Source of the DNA: Batillaria attramentaria
Taxonomy: Eukaryota; Mollusca; Gastropoda; Batillariidae
Direction of reading: 5' to 3'
Assembly (NCBI GenBank): GCA_018292915.2
Contig: JACVVK020000163.1
Coordinates: 1,081,001 to 1,145,000 of the forward strand
DNA: 64,000 bases
Made by a program: the position numbers and the translations under genes. Below the pieces are notes generated by a model. The model ran no database searches. It worked only from the letters and a program-made list of their open reading frames with translations, and was not told the origin of the DNA. Shown here one piece after another: positions 45,628 to 56,999 of the stretch (positions are counted from its first letter, which is position 1; each line of letters begins with the position of its first letter).

Positions 45628-46132
45628 GTAGTGTCAATTTATCATAATTACGGATCAATTTAGTCTGCCATCGCAATACTGTCACCGTGTATTTGTTCCA
45701 CCCTGAGCATTACCATAAACTGTGCCTGTTCACACTCATTATTTGTTCATTTCTACAACCTGTTGTATTTCTACAACCTGTATTGCAACAAACGTGTTTA
45801 AAGCACCGTGAAACGCACATCCTTTGTGAAAAGTTTGTTCCGGCCCCCAGACCTTTAAGCTCAGTTTCAGTGAACGCTGTGGGTTAGTGACCGCACTGTG
45901 CGGCGAAACCGTTCAAGTCAAGTAGTTATGCACCGAGGCTACTGGATGAGATAAGGCGTGGGCCAGATTGTTGAAAGCCTGCTGGTCGCTGTGTAAAGTT
46001 CCGGACAGCCTCAAGTGATTTTATCCCTTTGACGATAAACTGTGTTCTCTTAAGACGTTCCGGTTTTCACTTTCTGGGTGTATGTAAGGACAATGGGGAT
46101 ATACAGCCACAGTTTTTGTATTTTACTTTTAA

Positions 46133-46307
46133 GGGTGGGTGGGTGGGTGTTTGGGGGTTTAACGTCCTCTTCCATCAAATACGGGTGATATCAAGGACGG
46201 GGAAACGATGAAAAAGCCAGCACAAATAATTATTTGGTCCCAGCCGGGATATGAACTCACGACCCGAGCATTAGAAGTCCAACGCTCTACCATTCGGCTC
46301 CCTTCAC
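46133..46307 (-). mobile_element. SINE-A copy, 5' end damaged
   Basis: Tail and body intact with scattered changes. The head lacks the gccaccccggctccc terminus and ends in cattcggctccc. No TSD seen. Confidence 0.85.
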
Positions 46308-47360
46308 CGTGTCAAGAAAACAAGATTAAATACTTTAAATTGTCCGTACCTGTTTCGGCGGCTGGAACCAAACTGAGCCGGCAAGCTTGCAGGTTCTGCG
46401 CGTGAAAATTACACAGTATCCGGTTGGAGATCATTCTATGAAGCGGAGAAGGTCTCAGCTCTTCTATCACTAAAAACAAGTTTCTTCTTCTTCCCTGCAC
46501 GCGCCCGGCTACATGCGATGGGCGGACAGCAAGCTGAAATGTGACCTGTGGGCCCGGACCGGTAGAATGCATGCAGCTTGTTCGGGCACTTGGCACTTCA
46601 TGTCGTGCTTAAAAAAAAAAAAAGTTTTCCTGTCAGGAAAAAGTCACCTACCGGTTGTAAATCCCAATGCAGACCGCATCTGTTAGACGGCAGTTGTTTT
46701 TTTTTTTTTTTTCAGCGGCATTGTCAGCACAGCTGCTCAGGTTTTGCAAGCAGTAAAAACATCAGCCCCTTACGCCTCGCCATGTCGAGTTGACAAAAAA
46801 AAAAATCGTGGCAGGAACTTCGAAAAAGTCACTCTATCGGTCGTAAATCCCACTGTAGGCTATATCTGTTGGACAGAAACTTTCCCCACCGCACTGTGTC
46901 CGCATAGAATGCCCTGGTTTTTTGCAAGCACTACAAAACACTAGCCTCATATTCTTCCTCATGTCAAGCTTACAAAACAATCCTGTCAGGAAATAGTCAC
47001 CTACCGGCTGTAAATCCTACTGTACGGTATATCTGTGAGACAGGCTTTTCCCACTGCAATGTGTCCGCATACAATACCCAGGGTTTTACAAGCACCACAA
47101 AACACCAGCCTCTTATTCTTCTTTATGTCAAGCTTATAACACAATCCAGTCAGGAAATAGTCACCTACCGGCTGTAAATCCCACTGTAGGCTGTATCTGT
47201 GAGACAAGGGCGTTTCCCAAAGCAGTATGTCCGCATGCAATACACATGTTTTTACAAGCACTACAAAACACCGACCTCATATTCTTCTTAAGTCTTAAAT
47301 TCTCGTCCGTTTAAAATGAATGTGTATAGCTTGCTACTATTGATATTTCTACAGTGCATG

Positions 47361-47413
<53 letters not shown>

Positions 47414-47424
47414 TGTGTGTGTGT

Positions 47425-47519
<95 letters not shown>

Positions 47520-47530
47520 TGTGTGTGTGT

Positions 47531-47600
<70 letters not shown>
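47361..47600. repeat. 240-bp (GT)n microsatellite with five TATG breaks
   Basis: The longest GT tract in the window; tatg interruptions near 47407, 47429, 47512 and 47534. It lies within the decayed 170-bp array. Confidence 0.95.
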
Positions 47601-47602
<2 letters not shown>

Positions 47603-48498
47603 AGTGCTATTATTATCTCTCGGACAGCAGCTTTTCCCACCGCAGCGTGTCCGCAGAAAACCGTCAGCCACGTATCCCATTTATTCATGTCAAGCCTACA
47701 AAACACGTTTCCTTTTCAGGAAAAAGTCACCAACCTGTTGTAAATCCAAGTGTCGGCTCTATCTGTAGGACTGCAGCATTCCCCACCTACAAGGCAACTA
47801 CTGACTCGGGCGGATTTTGCAAGTATTTCTGTCGAAAAACGTCAGCCACTTATCCCACTAATGTTGAGCTGACAAAAAAAAGCGTTTTCCCGTCAGGAAA
47901 AAGTCACCAACGGGCTGTAAATCCAAATTATGTCGGCTGTATCTGTGAGCCAGCAGCGTTCCCCACCTACAGCGCAACGGTTCAGCTTTTTCGAGCATTA
48001 CTGATTTACTGTCGAAATGCGTCCATCTCATGTGCCTCCGTCTTCATGTCTAGCTCGGGACTGTCAAAATAAATCTTGCCAGGAAACATGCAGGCTCTAA
48101 ATCCCGGATTTGCGTGTATGTCTTTCGCTTGTTTATCTGAAAGACAGCAGAGTTTCCGGTGCCACCTAAGGCGCTACTTGGGTTTTGCAAGCGGTACTGT
48201 CGAAAAACTTCGTGTTTCAAAAGCGTACTCAAAAAACCGCCCGTGTGATAGCAGCTTTTCAAATCAATGGCTTAGCTACCCACGTTTTACATGCAATACT
48301 GTCGATACACTTACTGTTTCAAGAACGTACTCAAAAATCTGCCGTTTGACAGCAGCTTTTCAAACCATTGGCTCAGCTACTCGGGTTTTACAAGCAGTAC
48401 TTATGTCGATAAACTTACTGTTTCAAGAACGTACTAAAAACACTGCCGTTTGACAGCAGCTTTTCAAACCATTGGCTCAGCTAGTCGTATTTTGCAAG

Positions 48499-48545
48499 GG
48501 GTGGGTGTGTGTTTGGGAGTTTAACGTCCTTTTCCACCACGTATG
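48499..48545 (-). mobile_element. 47-bp 5'-truncated SINE-A with perfect TSD
   Basis: Only the tail and the last ~30 bases of the family are present (gtttaacgtccttttccacc), yet the 13-bp TSD cgtattttgcaag is perfect (48486-48498 and 48546-48558). It interrupts the tandem array at 46.6-48.8 kb. Confidence 0.9.
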
Positions 48546-49236
48546 CGTATTTTGCAAGCAGTACTGTCGAAATACTTACTGTTTCAAAAACATAATCCGA
48601 AAACTGCAGTGATAGCAGTTTTTCAAACCTATGGCGCAGATATTCCGGTTTCGCAAGCCTCTTGTACAACTCCACGTCGTGATTACAAAAACAAAATCCT
48701 GCCGGGAAAAGTCACCCAGTGGTTGTAAATCCCAGTGCATCTGTGCCTGAGACAAAAGCGTTCAAACTTACAGCTCCGCTCGGATTTTGCAAGCGGCACT
48801 GTGGAAAAAAAACACCGGTATGCTCTGCAAAATAGCCGTTGTGTGCTGATGCCTGATGGCCGGTTTTATGAATTGTCCTGTTTGATTTATTACAATCTGA
48901 TAGGAAAAAGCGTAACGATGAAACTAGGAGCAAGCGCTCAATATCTCGTTTGTATCACGACTGGTTTAGTTATACACGGGGTTTATATTACTTAGCAGGG
49001 CGTGTTCGTTGATATGATACGCTGATAAGGTTGGGATACGGAGGTAGAGTCAAGTTAGGGTACGAACATATTGCGATACGGAACAAAGGACGCAATATGG
49101 CACACCTAGTGGAATCCAGCATTGTCACAGGCAAATTGAATCCCCCCCCCCCTTCCCCGACTCGTCACAACGACTCCGGGATGTTTTACGCGTACGCAGG
49201 AATGAACCACGACACTTTTACGTGGGGATCCCGGGG

Positions 49237-49414
49237 GGTTTGTGTGTTTGGCGAGTTTAACGTCCATTACTATCACCTGCGGGTGATATCAAAGACGGAG
49301 CAACGATGAAAAAGCCAGCACAAATATTTGGCCCCAACCGGGATACGAACTCACGACCCGAGCATTAGAAGTCCAACGCTCTACCATTCGGCCACCCCGG
49401 CACCCCGATTCCCC
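49237..49414 (-). mobile_element. SINE-A copy
   Basis: Near full-length, with TSD ggatcccgggg at 49226-49236 and 49415-49425. The 3' body has more substitutions than most copies. Confidence 0.88.
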
Positions 49415-49425
49415 GGATCCCGGGG

Positions 49426-49565
49426 ACCCGACCTGATAGAGCGTTGGACTTTCAATGCCCAGTCGGGTCATGACTGAGTTCGAATCCCCGGTGTAACCTG
49501 ACAAATCTACTCCCCACGAAAGATTAATTTACTCCGAGCAAAAAAAAAAAAAAAAAAAAAATATC
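49426..49565 (+). mobile_element. Possible further tRNA-headed SINE with poly(A)
   Basis: A tRNA-like segment (cctgatagagcgttggactt, then gagttcgaatccccgg) runs into a different body and a poly(A) run ending near 49560. It differs from SINE-A to -D and occurs once here, so it could also be a decayed tRNA-derived relic. Confidence 0.4.
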
Positions 49566-49670
49566 GTAGGAAAATTTTACTCCGAAGAAAAAACTTCGTA
49601 CGACAGAGGTACTCCTTTGGCGCCGGCGTTTACTTCGCTGGTCCCTCCGGCTTTGGGATTCCGTGTGTGA

Positions 49671-49880
49671 TGGGGGGTCCGAGGTGGCCGAATGGTAGAG
49701 CGTTGGACTTCTAATGCTCGGGTCGTGAGTTCGCATCCCGGTTGGGGCCAAATATTTGTGCGGGCTTTTTCATCGTTGCCCCGTCTTTGATATCACCCTT
49801 ATGTGGTGGAACAGGACGTGAAACCCCCCCCCCCCCCCCAAAAAAAAAAAAAAAAAAAAAAAACCCACCCACCAACCCGT
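49671..49880 (+). mobile_element. SINE-A copy with C/A homopolymer tail
   Basis: Full-length; the tail has become a run of C then A (49826-49863). The flanks share ccgtgtgtg(a/g)tgg, a TSD with one mismatch. Confidence 0.88.
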
Positions 49881-50009
49881 GTGTGGTGGAAAAGGACTTA
49901 AACACTTAAAATTCCATGCAAAAATTGCAACTGTAGTTGAAATATTCAGATCACTAGCAGCCACTTCAGGTTACTATCATGCAATCTGCAGCGGTCTCGG
50001 GCCTAGCGG

Positions 50010-50490
50010 GTAGGTAAGGACACCTGCCACCGCAGTTAATTGGCGAAAGTGGCGATGGGTCGGCCACACCCTGCGGAAGGAGGGTGGGTGGGTGGGTGGG
50101 TGTTTGGGGGTTTAACGTCCTTTTCCACCACATAGGGTGATATCAAAGACGGGGCAACGATGAAAAAGCCAGCACAAATATTTGGCCCCAGCCGGGATCG
50201 AACTCACGACCCGAGCATTAGAAGTCCAACGCTCTACTATTCGACCACCCCGGCTCCCCCCTGCGGAAGGAACCCTGCAACATCACCAGGCAGGCGCTCG
50301 AGTGGAACCCGCAGGGGAAGAGGAAGAGAGGGCGCCCCAAGCAGACCTGGAGGATGAGCTTGCACTGCGAGCTGCGAGACTCCTGTCCTGACATGGGAGG
50401 AGGCCAAGACCAGCGCCAGGGACAGAGTGAGATGGAGGAGAACTGTTGAGGCCCTATGCTTCTCTAGGAGCCAAAAGGACTAAACTACTT
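50010..50490 (+). mobile_element. 5'-truncated RTE LINE fragment (second subfamily), carrying a SINE
   Basis: Excluding the SINE at 50081-50258, it translates in the C-terminal LINE frame (WRWVGHTLRK, then TRQALEWNPQGKRKRGRPKQTWR), matching the 29.8-kb LINE with clear divergence and later frame decay. It is flanked by the 11-bp TSD gggcctagcgg (49999-50009 and 50491-50501) and sits inside a hairpin repeat. Confidence 0.8.
50081..50258 (-). mobile_element. SINE-A nested in the LINE fragment
   Basis: Full-length SINE-A, minus orientation, with a perfect 12-bp TSD ccctgcggaagg at 50069-50080 and 50259-50270. It is the innermost of three nested insertions. Confidence 0.92.
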
Positions 50491-50975
50491 GGGCCTAGCG
50501 GAAAGGCCCACGCCTTGCGTAATAGTGGCTTGAAGTGGCTCCTACTGGTGTGCAGTGGCTTGTTCTTTTCAGCAAGTCTTAGCGGGCAAGGGAGGTCGGG
50601 ATCGGCCTCTTAAGAGTTAAGGCTGGCATGAGTTTGGGTTTCTTGGCCAAGCAAAATCGACTCTTTTATCGTCAGATTAACTGCGGTGGCAGGTTTCCTT
50701 ACCAACCTGCACTGACAGCCAAAATAAAAATGCCACCTCGCTGCAAGTGAGCGGACGATTACAACACACCGACGAAATGGTCATGTCAAGCATTCTACCC
50801 TTTCCATTACGTACTGTGCATAGTTTTTGAGAACGAACTCAATCAATAGTAAACATTAGGCCGGTGAGCTGCGTTTCCTTTACATTTTTCACCGAGTTCT
50901 TCAAGTTGTGTGCTTCTTAATTGTTCGATTTTTTCCTGTGGTCTGTCATCGAAAGGATACAACTTGAACTGCTTA

Positions 50976-51236
50976 CATATGTGACCCGTTCTCACAAAAG
51001 GGACCATAAGTCGAAAATTATCAATTTTGAGATATGTATATCGCTGCAATCTACTGGTTATGCAGTTTAAATCAATATAAGAATGAAAGCATTACTACTA
51101 AAACTGACAGAGACATCAGCAGTTGAAGCTGGCTACTTACACGGCGGCCATACTGACCCCCGGCACTCTTTTCGCCTGTAGCGGCGTTCGGCCAAGTGCG
51201 ACTTACGGTCTCTTTCGCGAGAACGGGTCACATATG
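50976..51236. mobile_element. 261-bp MITE with 30-bp inverted ends
   Basis: Ends catatgtgacccgttctc... match in inverted orientation at 27 of 30 positions (50976-51005 and 51207-51236). No ORF inside. The edges lie in AT-rich catatg, so the TSD cannot be fixed. Confidence 0.75.
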
Positions 51237-51259
51237 ATATGATATGCCAGACAGACTGA

Positions 51260-51285
51260 CAGACAGACAGACAGGCGCGCGCGGG

Positions 51286-51370
<85 letters not shown>

Positions 51371-51380
51371 ATTAACAGAC

Positions 51381-51433
<53 letters not shown>
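51260..51433. repeat. (CAGA)n, GC-alternating and two (CA)n tracts
   Basis: cagacagacagaca, a gcgcgcgggcgcgcg tract, CA to 51368, a 15-bp break, then CA to 51433. Confidence 0.93.
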
Positions 51434-51435
<2 letters not shown>

Positions 51436-51903
51436 CAGGCAACGCCGAGTAAGAACATGCTATATGCATAATACTATTCACATTGCCGTGTTTATTTCGA
51501 TCCACCCGCGAACCATTACCAAAGAGTGCGAAATCGAATGCGAACGAGCCTCTTAAAGTCCACTGATCACTGAAAACCAGAAAGTAAACATTCAAATGTG
51601 CCGGACGCGAAACGGTCCCTTGGAAACCAGCCGATTACGACATGTTCAAAGAGGGTATGTCAGTTTAATGAAACATTGAGCTGGTGCACCGCTGTTTATG
51701 GGAGGAAAGCTGGCAGGTCGAATCGATTGTCGGAGTGCCTAGTAAAACATGCTCAATTGACGAACACGCTCGTTGGCAGGGTTTGAGTGTCTGTTCATAG
51801 GCAGCAGCTCCTGCATCAGACGTAATTGCACCCTGCTGTGCTAGCAGGAAGTTCAAGGTTCAAACCCCCAACGGTGACACTCGGAGGCTACAACTCAGTA
51901 TCA

Positions 51904-52077
51904 GGGTGGGTGGGTGGGTGTTTGGTGGTTTAATGTCCTTTTCCACCACGTACGGGCGATATCAAAGACGGGGCAACGCTGAAAAAGCCAGCACAAATAT
52001 TTGGCTCCAGCCGGGATACGAACTCACGACCCGAGCATTAGAAGTCCAACGCTCTACCATTCGGCCACCCCGGCTCC
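51904..52077 (-). mobile_element. SINE-A copy
   Basis: Full-length. A short direct repeat acaactca flanks it (about 51891 and 52079). Confidence 0.9.
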
Positions 52078-52440
52078 CACAACTCAAACAACTCAAAACA
52101 GAGCCCGTAGGCACAGGGAATGGATGGGCAATAACTCTGATTTTGTATCCTCGATAGCGCTAGTTTTTCATCCTACCCTGTATGTGCGCTATCCAGGATA
52201 CAAAGTTATTGCCAATCTATTCCCTGTGGCCGTAGGTGTCCAGAAGACACACATTTTGTATGCAGCGAAGTATGATCATTCTCTGTGCAGTATTAACATT
52301 CATGCCAGCCGCTAGCACTGAAACCGCTCTGTCATAAAATGGAATTGTTGATTGCGAAGCAGCTAAGCTGGTTTCAACGCTGCGGCAAGATAAGTGTGGG
52401 AAGAAAACAAAGGAAAGCAAAATAAAGCCGTCAAAGTGTA

Positions 52441-52575
52441 AGGGTGGGTGGGTGTTTCGGGGTTTAACGTCCTTTTCCACCACATAGGGTGATATCAAAG
52501 ACGGGGCAACGATGAAAAAGCCAGCACAAATATTTGGCCCAAGCCGGGATCGAACTCACGACCCGAGCATTAGAA
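52441..52575 (-). mobile_element. 5'-truncated SINE-A
   Basis: Tail and body present. The head stops at 'gagcattagaag', before the A box. The short repeat aagtgtaa on both sides may be the TSD. Confidence 0.85.
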
Positions 52576-52661
52576 GTGTAAACAAATGAAAACATGCAAA
52601 CAAGACGGAATGAAACGTCTGTTGGAGAAGACAGCCAAGACTTTAACAACCTTGGGATAAA

Positions 52662-52843
52662 GGGTGGGTCGGTGGGTGTTTAGGGGTTTAATATCCTTTT
52701 TCCACCACGTAAGGGTGATATCAAAGACGGGGCAACGAGAAAAAGGTCACCACAAATATTCATTTTGGCCCCAGCCGGGATTCGAACTCACGACCCGAGC
52801 ATTGAAAGTCCAACGCTCTACTATTCGGGTACCCCGGCTCCCC
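52662..52843 (-). mobile_element. SINE-A copy
   Basis: Full-length 'aacgagaaaaagg' variant with a small insertion (attcattttgg) before the B box. No clear TSD. Confidence 0.88.
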
Positions 52844-53255
52844 ACGTTCGGATGAAAAATTATTACACAAATCAAGAAGAAAATAGAGTGGTCCTTATTT
52901 GTCTCTCCGTTCTACACACAAACACTGTCACAGGAAAGCAAACCTTCAGCAACCTCTATTGGCCGCACTGCAGTTGGGGAACATCAATAAATTATTATCT
53001 GTTGTCCACGCACGAGGCGCACTGAATCGTAAACTGATACCGCTTGATACAGACCTCTCTAGGGTGATTTACTATACAACAAACCTGCTTTGCATGTCAT
53101 GATATCATAAACATGCACGCCACAGCTCGAGAATTCGGCTTTATCTGTTCATGACAGCTCTCAAACATTCTCCAACATGGACATGATTTATCGCAGAACA
53201 CAGCATCGTTACCTCATTGCGTCAAGCATAAACTGCAACGATCCGGCACTGTCTC

Positions 53256-53734
53256 ATCCCTGTACCGGGTCCGCGCTTCTCTTTGCCCCTACGACGACGC
53301 CCAAATCGGGCTAACCGAGACCGAGCCGAGCTACGTGATACCTAAGAAGGAAAAAACAAAAATACTCGGTGACAAGGAACGTTTTCTCCCTTGCCGCAAC
53401 AAGCACGCATTTTTCGTGGCAGAGCACAAAGCTGCCATGAAAAATGCATGCATGCTGCGGGTCTCTGTATGCACGGGGGACAATTCATGCAGGCAATAAT
53501 CTCTAAACAGGCTGAAAATGTACTGTGCTGGTGAATGCGACAGTGTTCACCGCTTCTGTGCACACTGTGAAATAACACGGGGACCTCAAAGTTGTTCGCA
53601 GCTGACCACTTTCCTTGTCACCGAGTATTTTTGTGTTTTTCCTTCTTAGGTATCACTTAGCTCGGTTCGGTCTCGGTCAGCCCGATCTGGGCGTCGTTGT
53701 AGGGGCCCGAGAAGCGCGGACCCGGTACAGGGAT
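53256..53734. mobile_element. 479-bp foldback element with 124-bp arms and 9-11 bp TSD
   Basis: Left arm 53256-53379 and right arm 53611-53734 are inverted copies of equal length, beginning atccctgtaccgggtccg. Direct repeats ggcactgtct(c/t) flank them (53245-53255 and 53735-53745). Long arms and a 9-11 bp duplication fit non-autonomous Mutator-like elements. The 231-bp centre has no recognised ORF. Confidence 0.8.
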
Positions 53735-53745
53735 GGCACTGTCTT

Positions 53746-53965
53746 TATCTCTTAAGAGCCCGAGCCCAAACACCCCCTGCCCACTATGGTTAAAAAGAAC
53801 GAGCCACATCAGTTTGAGCCACTTCAAGCCACTAGTACCCAAGGCGTGGGCCTTCCCGTTTGGCTCGGCCCGAGACCGCTGCATGTTGCGTAATTATACT
53901 GGCTTCAAGTGGCTTCTAGTGGTCCGAGGATTTCAACTCAAAATGCGGTTTTTGCATGGGCTTTG
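53746..53965 (-). repeat. Hairpin repeat (family H), copy 4
   Basis: Minus-orientation copy immediately beside the foldback element at 53256-53734; both palindrome arms are present (gagccacttcaagccact and tggcttcaagtggct). Confidence 0.74.
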
Positions 53966-54206
53966 AAGAGATCAGTACTGTCTGTGATCTATATGATCAG
54001 TACTGTCTGTGATCTATATGATAATCTATGATAATGCTCTTACAACGACGACTAGATGCGTGTGAAAGTGAGTTAATATAAAAACTTTCGCCGTATATCG
54101 TAGGTGAAAATGCGCGCCCATTTCCATTGAAACGTTCGTATAGCTTGGTCTGTTTTCCGCGAACGTGTATGAAATTGCATGGCTTGGTCAGTAAGGGTTT
54201 GAGGGA

Positions 54207-54265
54207 GGGTGGGTGCCTGGGTGGGTGTTTGGGAGTTTCACGTCCTTTTCCACCATGTATGGCCC
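54207..54265 (-). mobile_element. 59-bp 5'-truncated SINE-A
   Basis: Only the tail and 3' end (tttcacgtccttttccaccatgtat) are present. TSD ggtttgaggga at 54196-54206 and 54266-54276. Confidence 0.87.
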
Positions 54266-54317
54266 GGTTTGAGGGAAATGCTCATCCCAAATCATGTGCT
54301 TTTAATTGTAAACAAGA

Positions 54318-54714
54318 ATAATAATAATAATAATAAGTATTGTATAGGCGCTTTACCCAATTTCGTGAATCGGCTCAAAAGCGCCGCGAACTGAACCCAA
54401 CACGCACGCTCACGTGAAGCACACGCATTCTCTCACACACTGGACATAAACACATTACAATCACGTGGTGAGAAGGGTCAGCTCAGCTATTTAAATTTCG
54501 GAATTTAGAATTGCATTTATTTTTCGAATTTGGTGGGCTGTACATTTCCAAAGCAGAGGGGGAGGAAGCCGGAGTACCCGGAGAGAACCCCCGACGATCG
54601 GCCCGAATGAACCGGTACGAGAAGGAAAAATTATTTGCCCCGAGTGGGACTAGAACCCCCGACCTCTCGCATTGGTGACAAGTCTCTTAACCACTGGACC
54701 ACCGACCGCCCCAA
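54318..54714 (-). mobile_element. SINE-C (V-SINE-like) copy, best preserved
   Basis: Complete from the head (ggtggtccagtggttaagag on the minus strand) to the gcgccgcg/aaagcgcc 3' stem and (ATT)n tail. Possible short TSD aaacaag. Confidence 0.86.
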
Positions 54715-55089
54715 ACAAACAAGTATATGAACAAAAAAACAAACAAACACAGTTATGTTTTGTAAGGCATAATTACTGCAGCTGTTGCGTGTTTAACGCA
54801 CACAAAGTACACGGAGTGACGCAGTAAACACTGACCTACTATTTGGAATGCTATTTGTATTGATTAAGCGAAACGTGAGCAGACGTATGTATGTATGTAT
54901 GAAGAAGCACCCGTCACACTGGATAATGTTGCACACAAATCAATGTCAGGGGAAGACCGAATTAAGGAGTGTGGATACTATGCACATGTCGTGTGCGCTT
55001 TTGGAACTTTTTCGATAAAAGAACAGTAACACGGGCTGATAACGCCGCTACCTCCAAACTGTACACTTGGCTTTCAGGTTTTTTTAAAA

Positions 55090-55136
55090 GGTAGGGGTGG
55101 GGTGGGGTGGGGTGGGGTGGGGTGGGGTGGGTGTTT
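55090..55136. repeat. (GGGGT)n pentanucleotide repeat
   Basis: About eight units of ggggt/ggggtg, G-quadruplex-prone, merging into a SINE-A relic. The related (CCCCCA)n lies at 37958-37988. Confidence 0.9.
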
Positions 55137-55183
55137 GGAGATTTCACTAGAAGTCCAACGCTCTACCATTCGGCCACCTCGGT
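55127..55183 (-). mobile_element. Internally deleted SINE-A relic
   Basis: The tail (gtgggtgtttggagattt) joins directly to the head (agaagtccaacgctctaccattcggccacc). The whole body is missing. Confidence 0.7.
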
Positions 55184-55251
55184 GAATGTGATACCAAGAA
55201 TTTCTAATGGTAGGAATCTAAAGTAATGTGCTGCTTACGGTGAAATTCTAG

Positions 55252-55430
55252 GGGAGCCGGGGTGGCCGAATGGTAGAGCGTTGGACTCTCAATGCTCGGC
55301 CGGGTCGTGAGTTTGTATCCAGGCTGGGGCCAAATATTTGTGCTGGCTTTTTCATCTTTGCCCCGTCTTTGATATCACCCATATATGTGGTGGAAAAGGA
55401 CGTTAAACACCCAGGCATTCACCCACCACC
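55252..55430 (+). mobile_element. SINE-A copy
   Basis: Full-length with a 4-bp insertion before the B box. The imperfect TSD includes aaattcta on both sides. Confidence 0.88.
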
Positions 55431-55885
55431 CGTAAAATTCTACCGTCCCGACAACAAAACTCGCTCGGACAGACAACATCACATTCTTACCTCGCAGGGT
55501 TCCTGTTGATAGGCTTCTGTATACTGACGTCAATGAAAGAGGCCTACACATCGGCAGGGGAAGTACACTCTTCATACACGTATACTGAATAGACCGTTCA
55601 CCTGTTTGACTGACTTCTGGAATACTAATATTGAGGACAACGTCAATCATCGCCTGGCCGGCCGGAACAGGAAAGATGATACGGGTGCTGGCTCAAAACT
55701 GACTGGCACATTATTTTAGCGCTGTAGGGGTCGTAAATGAGCGGGCTGTGCTGGGTTCCGCGTGTTTGTATTACTGGATTCGCTGATGCGTGACGATCAC
55801 CGTCTGTATTCATGGACTGGACAGATTCCAGATTCCAAAAAACTGGATGAGCAAGCGAGCGCGCACGAATGCACACACAGACATT

Positions 55886-56159
<274 letters not shown>

Positions 56160-56785
56160 CAACAGAGATACATAAAAAGAGATCCCGGAGTAGGTGGGGG
56201 CGGCGGGGGCCGGGAACCACCCGATCATTTGCACGGCGGTGAAGAGTAATACACTGGCAATGAGAATCTCCTCAAAGACTATATATACGCTGTAGGGCCC
56301 TGGGGCTCTCCTGCTCCCCTCGTGAGACCGAACATCCTGGTTTATTTTTTATTTTTTATAGACCATTTACTGCATACGAGCCGTCATGAGGTAATGTCAC
56401 TGTGCTACACACACTCACCCGGAGAAGGCAACAGCCGTGAGACGCATTACTCTAGCGGAAAGGGCAAATGTTGCGGAAGATTTCCTGAACGAAATGCCGC
56501 CACGCAGAAAAATAAAACGACGCATTTTATTCAGAGAGAGCTAGCTGCCACCGTGACGACTCAAAACTATGAACACCATCGCACACCACCTGTGATGGAA
56601 ACGATCAATATTTCATCAACTTTGATTAACGTCGGCATGAGAATGCGTGTATCTTGCACTGATTGAAATACACACAGCAGCAGCTAGGTTCCGTCTATCC
56701 AGCTGCTAAAAGTAATGACAACAGCAGATTGACACTATAAGAGGTCAAGGGAAACTCGCTGAATGATGATGTTGTTGTCGTTTAA

Positions 56786-56945
56786 GGGGTTTTAACATCT
56801 GCTCAGTCCCCACCACGTATCGGTGATTAGAACGACATGGCAACGAGAATAAAGTCAGCACAACATTTTCGCTCTCAGCCGAGATTCGAACTCAAAACCG
56901 GAGCACTGACAATCCAACGTTCTACTAGCTGGGCAACCTCGCGGT
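56786..56945 (-). mobile_element. Ancient, diverged SINE-A-like copy
   Basis: Same order of blocks (gggttttaacatc..., accacgtatcggtgat, ggcaacgagaataaagtcagcacaa, gagattcgaactcaaaacc, ccaacgttctac) but with many substitutions. Either an old copy or a sister family. Confidence 0.65.
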
Positions 56946-56999
56946 GTAGCACCACCCATCTACTTTTTTTTTCTTTTCTTTTTTAGGAAATAATAATAA

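Larger units (their letters stand above)
46600..48820 (+). repeat. Decayed tandem array, unit about 165-190 bp
   Basis: The block caggaaaaagtcacctaccg, gtaaatccca..gt, atctgt, tttcccac, ttttgcaagca recurs near 46634, 46815, 46987, 47151, 47718, 47895, 48072 and 48705. From 48190 to 48600 a shorter 105-150 bp sub-unit (actgtcga..acttactgtttcaa, agcagcttttcaaaccattgg) repeats about four times. Broken by a (GT)n run (47361-47600) and a 47-bp SINE. Confidence 0.75.
49908..50640 (+). repeat. Hairpin repeat (family H), copy 3, split by LINE and SINE
   Basis: Halves at 49908-50009 and 50491-50640; the LINE/SINE composite at 50010-50490 was inserted in the palindrome loop. Removing it and one TSD gives a copy collinear with copies 1 and 2. 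Confidence 0.8.
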
